Positions 8,896-15,110 of a stretch of 38,737 nucleotides of DNA are shown here, piece after piece. The translations under genes were made by a program, and so were the position numbers. The DNA comes from Clostridia bacterium (GTDB lineage Bacteria; Bacillota; Clostridia; Oscillospirales; Acutalibacteraceae): NCBI GenBank assembly GCA_017416485.1, contig JAFQCH010000048.1, positions 1 to 38,737 of the forward strand. Reading direction: 5' to 3'. The notes below the pieces were generated by a model. The model was not told where the DNA came from. It did not search any database and saw only the letters and a list, made by a program, of their open reading frames with translations. How positions within the stretch are numbered: the stretch's first letter is position 1; every line of letters begins with the position of its first letter.

Positions 8896-10068
8896 ATGGC
8901 TGACAAAAAAGCACGCATCGGCATCATCGGCTTCGGCGGTCAGGGCAGTGCGTATGTGCGTCTGCTCAAAGCAGGGCTTATCAAAAATGCCGTGCTCGGT
9001 GCCGTGTGCGATATTGATGAAGAGAAACTGAACGCCCAGTGTAAAAAATTCAACATTTCGGTGCCGAAGTTCACTGACCACAATGAACTATTGAAAAGCG
9101 GCACGGTGGATGCTGTTGTGGTCACAACACCGCACTATTTTCATCCGCCCATTGTGATTGATGCACTGAATGCCGGCATTCATGCCATGAGCGACAAGCC
9201 CGCAGGGGTTTACACCAAGCAGGTCAAAGAAATGATCGCCGTTGCAGAACAACACCCCGCCCTGCTGTTCGGTCTGATGCTCAACCAACGCACCAACAAG
9301 GTCTACAACAAAATGCGCGACATGATTGCCGACGGCAAAATCGGCGATATCAAACGTGTCAACTGGTTAATCACCGACTGGTACCGTTCGCAGTCCTACT
9401 ATGATTCCTCCAAATGGAGAGCCACATGGAAGGGGGAAGGCGGCGGTGTGCTGTTCAATCAGGCACCGCATCAGATCGATTTGTTGCAATGGATCGTCGG
9501 CATGATGCCCGCAAAAATTCATGCGCATTGCTCCTTCGGAAAATGGCATGACATCGAAACAGAGGATGACGTGACCGTTTACATGGAATTCCCGAACGGG
9601 GCTACGGGTGTGTTCATCACCGCCACCGCAGACTTCCCCGGCACCAACCGACTTGAAATTCTCGGCACAAAGGGCAAACTCGTGTGCACCGATGGCATGA
9701 AGCTCGAAATCACCCTTTCCAAGCAGGATGAAAGAGAGTTTAATCTTACCTACAAAAACGGCTTCGGCACACCGGGAAGCAAAAAGCAAATGCCCTACAT
9801 CAATCCTGTTTCGGGTCAGCATGTGACCATTCTCAACAATTTCGCCAATGCCGTTCTGGGCAAAGAAAAACTCTTTGTGCACGGCAGTGAAGGATTGAAC
9901 GGCGTTCAATTCATGGATGCCTGCCTGTTGAGCGAATGGTTAAAGCAGGAAATTACACTTCCCATCGACGACGAACTGTATTATAATGAACTGCAAAAGC
10001 GCATTGCAACAAGTTCTCTTCGCGAAAATGCAAGCAATGCCGTTTTGGATACAAAAGGAACATATTAA
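8896..10068 (+). CDS. Gfo/Idh/MocA family NAD(P)-dependent oxidoreductase
   Basis: A 390-residue sugar or polyol dehydrogenase of the Gfo/Idh/MocA family. An N-terminal Rossmann domain carries GFGGQG at 12-17. The family Lys is present in SDKPAG (Lys101), and the C-terminal alpha/beta domain contains the GGGVLFNQAPHQID pattern with His192. Members oxidise hydroxyls of sugars, inositols or glycosides with a bound or exchangeable nicotinamide cofactor. AGGGAGGAG lies seven bases before the ATG, inside the end of the preceding gene. It is followed after 15 bases by a second, fused oxidoreductase, so this operon encodes two enzymes of the family, one with the usual catalytic residues and one without. 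Confidence 0.92.
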   Translation: MADKKARIGIIGFGGQGSAYVRLLKAGLIKNAVLGAVCDIDEEKLNAQCKKFNISVPKFTDHNELLKSGTVDAVVVTTPHYFHPPIVIDALNAGIHAMSDKPAGVYTKQVKEMIAVAEQHPALLFGLMLNQRTNKVYNKMRDMIADGKIGDIKRVNWLITDWYRSQSYYDSSKWRATWKGEGGGVLFNQAPHQIDLLQWIVGMMPAKIHAHCSFGKWHDIETEDDVTVYMEFPNGATGVFITATADFPGTNRLEILGTKGKLVCTDGMKLEITLSKQDEREFNLTYKNGFGTPGSKKQMPYINPVSGQHVTILNNFANAVLGKEKLFVHGSEGLNGVQFMDACLLSEWLKQEITLPIDDELYYNELQKRIATSSLRENASNAVLDTKGTY

Positions 10069-10083
10069 GAGAGGAACAAAACA

Positions 10084-11892
10084 ATGGCACAACTTAAAAT
10101 GTACAGATTTGCAAACACCCCCTACAAAGAAGCACCGCTTCCCGAAGAATACACCATCAGCGCTTATGAAACCGAAGCCGACAAAATGGCATGGGTTGAA
10201 TGCTGCAAAAAAGGTCTTGTGGCTGACGATGCCGACGAATCCGTTTTTGACGGTTGCATCAAGGACCATGACGACACCGTGCTTGAACGTGACTGTCTGT
10301 TTCTCAATCACAACGGTGAACGGGTCGGCACACTGACCGCAACTTACCACCCCGAAACACAAACGGGTGACTTCCACATGGTCGGCATCCGTGCCGATTA
10401 CAGAGGCAAGGGCTTGGGCAAATACCTGAACGCCTATGCTGCCAAAAAGATGGACGATGCAGGTGCAAAATGGTCGGTACTGACAACGGATGAATGGCGT
10501 GTTGCCGCTGTCAAGAGTTATATTTCGGCAGGTTTCCGTCCCGTTTTCTATGATGAAAACATGCCTGAACGCTGGGAAATCATGCTCGATGTGCTGAACA
10601 TTGACGAGCTTGAAATGTACAACGAGGACGGCACCTTCAACCGTATGCTGCACCCTGTCAAAAAAGTGAAGATCGGTGTGCTCGGTGCACGCAGAGGCAA
10701 GAGCATGATCAACTACTGCAAGGATGCCGACAATGCCATTCTTGTGGCTGTTTGCGATAACTACAAGCCTGTGCTTGAAGAAGTCAAGGCTGACCTCAAC
10801 GACGATTCGATTACCTATTACGATGATTTTGAAACCTTCCTCAACCACGATATGGATGCGGTTGTGCTTGCAAACTTTGCAAACGAGCATGCGCCCTTTG
10901 CCATTCGCTGCATGGAAAAAGGCTTGCATGTCATCAGCGAAGTACTGCCCGTGCAGACCATGAAAGAAGCCGTGGAACTCATTGAAGCAGTTGAAAAAAC
11001 AGGCAAGCTTTATGCCTATGCCGAAAACTACTGCTACATGCCTGCACCGCGCAAAATGCGCCAGTTGTTCAAGGACGGTGTGCTCGGCGAGTTTGAATAC
11101 GGCGAAGGTGAATATGTGCACAACTGCGAACCCGGCTGGCACGGTTACTCCAACTGTGACCCGAACCACTGGCGCAACACCATGAGTGCATTCTATTACT
11201 GCACCCATTCTTTGGGTCCGCTGATTCACATTTCGGGTCTGCGTCCTGTCAAGGTTACAGGCTTTGAGCTTCCGTTCAATGCAAGAATGGAACGCATGGG
11301 TGCCAAGGCAGGATCCATGGGTGTTGAAATGGTCACCCTCGAAAACGGCGCGGTTGTCAAGAGCATCCACGGTGTAGGCCCGTCCAAAAACAGCATCTGG
11401 TACTCTGTTTACGGCAGCAAGGGCAGAATGGAAAGTGCCCGCGAAGATGCCGAAAACGGCGGTACACAGACCCTTTATGTCAACTGCGACAAAGAAGAGG
11501 GCGACAATGATTCCGCACCCGTGAACACCCCGACCGCAGACCGCAACGCTTCGCGTGCCAACAATGCAGGCCACGGCGGCAGTGACTATTACACCATGTT
11601 CAACTTCTGCGAAAAACTGCGCAAGAGTCCGTTTGCGGATGTCATCGACGTCTATGAAGCCATGGATATGTTCCTGCCCGGCATGTTTGCTTACCGTTCG
11701 GTTCTGAACGGCGGTATTCCGATGGATATTCCCAACCTGCGCAATGCCAACGAACGCGAAAAATGGCGTAATGACACCGCTTGCACTGACCCCAAGGTGG
11801 CAGGTGATATGCTCCAGCCGAGTTACTCCAAGGGCAATCCCGAAATCGGTCCCGAGGTGTATGAGGCTCTGAAAGAGAAGCTGAATAAATGA
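10084..11892 (+). CDS. GNAT acetyltransferase - Gfo/Idh/MocA oxidoreductase fusion
   Basis: A 602-residue two-domain protein. Residues about 20-170 form a GNAT N-acetyltransferase with the acetyl-CoA loop RGKGLG at 107-112 and a typical C-terminal pattern (AVKSYISAGF). Residues about 194-600 form a Gfo/Idh/MocA domain beginning with GVLGARRG at 199-205. The usual E-K-P motif reads SEVLPV (285-290), so the catalytic Lys is replaced; His375 lies in the region of the second conserved histidine. The frame is open throughout and the ribosome site is ordinary (GAGGAAC before ATG), so this is a real fusion, not a sequencing artefact. It may modify an amino sugar or act as a sensor or partner of the preceding dehydrogenase; the function is unknown. 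It is the last gene of the operon. Confidence 0.88.
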   Translation: MAQLKMYRFANTPYKEAPLPEEYTISAYETEADKMAWVECCKKGLVADDADESVFDGCIKDHDDTVLERDCLFLNHNGERVGTLTATYHPETQTGDFHMVGIRADYRGKGLGKYLNAYAAKKMDDAGAKWSVLTTDEWRVAAVKSYISAGFRPVFYDENMPERWEIMLDVLNIDELEMYNEDGTFNRMLHPVKKVKIGVLGARRGKSMINYCKDADNAILVAVCDNYKPVLEEVKADLNDDSITYYDDFETFLNHDMDAVVLANFANEHAPFAIRCMEKGLHVISEVLPVQTMKEAVELIEAVEKTGKLYAYAENYCYMPAPRKMRQLFKDGVLGEFEYGEGEYVHNCEPGWHGYSNCDPNHWRNTMSAFYYCTHSLGPLIHISGLRPVKVTGFELPFNARMERMGAKAGSMGVEMVTLENGAVVKSIHGVGPSKNSIWYSVYGSKGRMESAREDAENGGTQTLYVNCDKEEGDNDSAPVNTPTADRNASRANNAGHGGSDYYTMFNFCEKLRKSPFADVIDVYEAMDMFLPGMFAYRSVLNGGIPMDIPNLRNANEREKWRNDTACTDPKVAGDMLQPSYSKGNPEIGPEVYEALKEKLNK

Positions 11893-11906
11893 GAATAATT
11901 ATGGCT

Positions 11907-12182
11907 ATCGGGCTTTTGCCCGATATGCCGTGAATGTAAAATGCAAAATGCAAAATGCAAAATTATCGGAATGGCGTTGCCATTATAGAAGATGTAATTT
12001 GCAGTTTGCGGTTTTGAATTTCAGTTTAAAATGAATCTTTATAATCAATATTGTGCATTTGTGATATCAAATGTTTAAGTTATTGCACTTTGTTTTTCTT
12101 TATGTGATTTTTTCATGCTCTATAATCGGAGCGAAGCGACCCTTTAATTTTGCATTTTGAATTTTGCATTTTGCATTTTTAA
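11907..12182 (+). repeat. Intergenic inverted-repeat element, copy 2 (complete)
   Basis: This copy fills the 343-base gap between the fusion gene and the phosphodiesterase gene. It starts with a perfect hairpin ATCGGGC-TTTT-GCCCGAT (11907-11924). Next come TGCAAAA heptamers (11935-11964), the AATGGC-GTT-GCCATT hairpin (11970-11984) with TATAAT facing left (11982-11987 on the minus strand), an AT-rich core of roughly 130 bases, TATAAT facing right (12121-12126), GGAGCGAAGCGACCC (12128-12142) and inverse heptamers (about 12146-12180). The core aligns in parts with the reverse complement of copy 1. The first hairpin may also help to end transcription of the upstream operon, although no T-run follows. 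Confidence 0.88.
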
Positions 12183-12235
12183 ATCACTCCTGCTTGTGTT
12201 TCTCAGAAAAATGAAAACAACAACGAGGTGTTCCT

Positions 12236-13801
12236 ATGAACAACACATATAAGTATGTTGCCCTCATCGGCATTGACGGAATGGGTAATTTCAACCAACA
12301 TACCGAAACGCCCTGCATGGATGCCATTTTTGAAAACGGTGCAGTCACCTACGATGCACTCTCACTCGACCCAACCATCAGCGCACAAAACTGGGGTGCA
12401 ATGCTGCTGGGCGCCATGCCCGCCGTACACGGACTTACCAACAGCATTGTGGGCACACATCCTTACACGAATGAAGCCTTGCCGTCTGTGTTCAAACGCA
12501 TCCGTGAAAAATATCCCGATGCCTACCTTGCCGCCTGCAACAACTGGAATCCCATCAACATCGGCATCATTGAAGACGGCATCGGTGTAGACAAGCACAC
12601 CGCAGCCAACGACACGGAACTGACCCCGATTATCCTTGACTGCGTTACAAAGAAACCGAAATATCTGTTTGTGCAGTTTGATGATGTGGACGGTGCAGGC
12701 CACGGCCATGGCTACGGCAACGAAGGACACCTGAAAAAAATTACCGAAATTGATGCACTCGTCGGACAGGTGTACGAAGCCTATAAGAATGCAGGCATTC
12801 TGGACGAAACGCTGTTCATCGTCACCGCTGACCACGGCGGTTGGGTGCGCGGACACGGCGGCTACACGGACGGTGAAAAGTATGTTTATTTTGCCGCCAC
12901 GGGCAAAGGCATTCAAAAAAGTCAGGTCGGCTATGCCACCACCAAGGACTATGCCGCCATCGTGCTGTATGCACTGGGACTGGATGTACCCGACTATGAC
13001 GCAAACGGATTTTCGGGGCAGATTCCCGAAGGGCTGTTCCCCGAATACACAAAACCTTATTTCCGCCCTGAAGTGCGAAGCATTGAATACACCCCATTCC
13101 CCACACCGCTGATTGAAGCAAGAGAGGGCTTGGGTGCTTACATCGACAAAGACAGACTTCGCCTTGCCCTGTTTTTAGACAATGACCTGACCGACGCAAC
13201 GGCTGAATATGATGAAAAGGAAATCGGGCTTTGCAAATATTATTCGGGCGGTGTTTACGGTTCACGCGGTGAATTCGGCACCACGGGCTGTGCGGTTTAT
13301 GAAGATCTGAAATTCGGCGACAAGGACTTCACCATTGCCGCATGGCTTCGCATTGACCGTTCTTTGATTTACGAAACCGACATCTGCGCAACCAAAGGCG
13401 GTTACGGAAATAACCGCAAGGACAAGGGCTTTGTTGTGGTCATGCGCAACAATGACACGTTTATCAACATCGGTGTCGGTGACGATGACGACGATTTCAT
13501 CACCGCCTTCCCCGAAGACATCAAGGACGGCTGGATTCACACCGCTATCTCCGTTGACCGCAAAAACGGCGAAATCAAGTGCTATTACAACTTCAAGCTC
13601 GAGCATGTCGGCAGATTCAATAAAGAGTTGCTGACCGAAATTGATGCACTTCCCTTTACCGTCGGCAATGATGCACTGCATAAATTCAACAACGAGCACA
13701 ACACCATTTTTAACATGGACGATTTCCTCGTGTTTGACGGCACATTCAGTAATGAAGATGCAAAGAATCTTGCCTCGTATTACAAATTCACAATCGCATA
13801 A
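12236..13801 (+). CDS. Alkaline phosphatase-superfamily phosphodiesterase with C-terminal LamG-like domain
   Basis: A 521-residue protein. The N-terminal domain (about 1-280) belongs to the nucleotide pyrophosphatase/phosphodiesterase branch of the alkaline phosphatase superfamily. Metal ligands are visible: Asp14 (GIDGMG), Asp152 and His156 (DDVDGAGHGHGY), Asp199-His200 (TADHGG) and His207. The nucleophile is probably Thr47 in DPTISAQNW. The C-terminal domain (about 310-520) looks like a laminin-G/concanavalin fold (FTIAAWLRID, then WIHTAISVD and KCYYNF). No signal peptide is seen, which is odd for a lectin-like module. It probably hydrolyses a phosphodiester or phosphonate ester; the substrate is unknown. 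GAGGTG lies six bases before the ATG. It is a single gene between repeat copy 2 and a terminator. Confidence 0.87.
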   Translation: MNNTYKYVALIGIDGMGNFNQHTETPCMDAIFENGAVTYDALSLDPTISAQNWGAMLLGAMPAVHGLTNSIVGTHPYTNEALPSVFKRIREKYPDAYLAACNNWNPINIGIIEDGIGVDKHTAANDTELTPIILDCVTKKPKYLFVQFDDVDGAGHGHGYGNEGHLKKITEIDALVGQVYEAYKNAGILDETLFIVTADHGGWVRGHGGYTDGEKYVYFAATGKGIQKSQVGYATTKDYAAIVLYALGLDVPDYDANGFSGQIPEGLFPEYTKPYFRPEVRSIEYTPFPTPLIEAREGLGAYIDKDRLRLALFLDNDLTDATAEYDEKEIGLCKYYSGGVYGSRGEFGTTGCAVYEDLKFGDKDFTIAAWLRIDRSLIYETDICATKGGYGNNRKDKGFVVVMRNNDTFINIGVGDDDDDFITAFPEDIKDGWIHTAISVDRKNGEIKCYYNFKLEHVGRFNKELLTEIDALPFTVGNDALHKFNNEHNTIFNMDDFLVFDGTFSNEDAKNLASYYKFTIA

Positions 13802-13806
13802 AAATC

Positions 13807-13841
13807 GCCCGACAGACCGAAATCTGTCGGGCAGCTTTTTT
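13807..13841. terminator. Bidirectional terminator between convergent genes
   Basis: GCCCGACAGA (13807-13816) pairs perfectly with 13823-13832 around the loop CCGAAA, followed by TTTTTT on the plus strand and GATTTTTA on the minus strand. Confidence 0.9.
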
Positions 13842-13846
13842 GTTTA

Positions 13847-14923
13847 TCATTCAATGACGGGATAGGTATAAACCGTGTCGTATTTCTGATCAACACACAT
13901 GTAAAGGGTCGGATTGGTCAGGTCATAAACGGACGACCACTGCGTGCAGTAAACTCTTCCTTCTTCATCGGGCGGTGTACCCTCGAAAGAAACAGACTGC
14001 AGAAGATCCATTCCTTCTTCACGGTTGAGAATAGCATTCTTTTCGGTCAGGGTTTGCCTGAGAACGGCATAGCGGTCTTCACCCTGTTTTTCGTATTCAA
14101 ACGGAACATCGTGCAGATAGAAATTGGTGGCGGCGATGATTCCGTTTTCTTTTTCGGTGACGATCATTTCGTTGCCGACATAAGACACGACCACGCTGTT
14201 GCCTGCGGCATCGGAAATCTGCAAGTGGTAACAACCGTTTGCGGATGCGTGCATATCGTATGCACCGAGCAGTTCGATTGCTTCTTCCACGGTTGCGGCC
14301 TTGTCAAGCAGAATGCGGATGGCAAGGGTAGTGCCGATGTCTGCTTTGCCGTTGTCCTGATGCGTGGGCGGTGCCTGCAACTGCAACACACCGACGGCAA
14401 GACCTTTTTCATTCACACCGTCCAGCGGGAAGAACGGCGTGGCAACGGTGTTCAGTCGATTTAAAAGCTTTTCGGGGGTCAGGGTTTCGCTGTAACTCAG
14501 GAAACTTAAATTTACCACGGACACCGAGCTGTAGCCGTCCTTGGGATTGGTTCTGACCACGGCAAGATCGGTTTTCTGATTGTCAAGATTTCTGCCCATA
14601 ATGTAACCGCCTTCGGGGGTTTCGGCAAAGAATGTGCTGCATGCAAGCTCGGGAATTTCATACTGCACGGGAATGGGCAAGCCTTTGAGCATGATGCGAA
14701 GAATATACTGCACGAGTTCTTCTTCGTTTTCTGCTCCGCCTTCTTCGAGCAACTGCTGGAGTTTGTAATCGGCGGCATAATCAATGGTGTAAATGCCGTT
14801 CACGGGGTCGGGTTCCACATTCAGCAGGGTGCGCAGTACGCCCTGAAAAGCAATGAGTAATCCCCCAACAACCACAAGCAGAACACAAACAACGGCAAGG
14901 ATAATTTTTTTAGATTTCTTCAT
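13847..14923 (-). CDS. Membrane-anchored linear amide C-N hydrolase (choloylglycine hydrolase / acyltransferase-like Ntn family)
   Basis: A 358-residue protein with one N-terminal membrane segment (about 7-27) and an Ntn-hydrolase domain. The expected nucleophile is Cys95 in ELACSTF, followed by GRNLD at 110-114 with Arg111 and Asp114 at family positions. NEKGLAVGVLQL and AATNFYLHD are further family hallmarks. Relatives include penicillin V acylase, bile salt hydrolase and C45-type acyltransferases. In those enzymes the Cys becomes N-terminal; here it lies 94 residues inside, so removal of a propeptide or a different maturation is needed. The placement outside the membrane is inferred from the basic N-terminus (MKKSKK). 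GGAGG precedes the ATG, and a strong divergent promoter is present. Substrate unknown; it may be a bile salt, an acyl-amino acid or a peptidoglycan-derived amide. Confidence 0.82.
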   Translation of the reverse strand: MKKSKKIILAVVCVLLVVVGGLLIAFQGVLRTLLNVEPDPVNGIYTIDYAADYKLQQLLEEGGAENEEELVQYILRIMLKGLPIPVQYEIPELACSTFFAETPEGGYIMGRNLDNQKTDLAVVRTNPKDGYSSVSVVNLSFLSYSETLTPEKLLNRLNTVATPFFPLDGVNEKGLAVGVLQLQAPPTHQDNGKADIGTTLAIRILLDKAATVEEAIELLGAYDMHASANGCYHLQISDAAGNSVVVSYVGNEMIVTEKENGIIAATNFYLHDVPFEYEKQGEDRYAVLRQTLTEKNAILNREEGMDLLQSVSFEGTPPDEEGRVYCTQWSSVYDLTNPTLYMCVDQKYDTVYTYPVIE

Positions 14924-14944
14924 TTTTTCATCCTCCTTTTTTTC

Positions 14945-14973
14945 ATTATCGCATTTTTATACACAAGTGTCAA
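14945..14973 (-). promoter_or_regulatory. Sigma-A promoter of the Ntn hydrolase gene
   Basis: On the minus strand, consensus TTGACA (14968-14973), 17 bases, then GATAAT (14945-14950), just upstream of the GGAGG ribosome site. Confidence 0.88.
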
Positions 14974-15049
14974 GTTAATCGGCATAGTTATTTTATTGTT
15001 TTGCAATATTACACAAACATAATAATGATTATATAAAATACTTTTTTAC

Positions 15050-15078
15050 TTGACGAACAGTGCTTAAAGAATTAAAAT
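15050..15078 (+). promoter_or_regulatory. Sigma-A promoter of the second GH3 gene
   Basis: TTGACG (15050-15055), 17 bases, TAAAAT (15073-15078). The leader to the ATG at 15111 is short, about 25 bases. Confidence 0.8.
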
Positions 15079-15110
15079 AATGAAAAGACTTCAAAGGACG
15101 GTATTTTACC

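Noticed and set aside
8043..10068. Direct assignment as a C-glycoside deglycosidase (DgpA-DgpC) system
   Set aside because: The required small partner subunit is not present and the families are broad; kept only as one hypothesis for the operon.
9940..11574. 544-codon open frame on the minus strand, opposite the fusion gene
   Set aside because: A shadow of the GNAT-Gfo/Idh/MocA gene; its composition is rich in Cys, His and Phe with no known motif. The same holds for open frames at 32664-34124 (+) and 16689-17534 (-).
12121..12126. TATAAT in repeat copy 2 as the promoter of the phosphodiesterase gene
   Set aside because: It is 110 bases from the start and has no good -35 at 17 bases; the box is part of the repeat in every copy.
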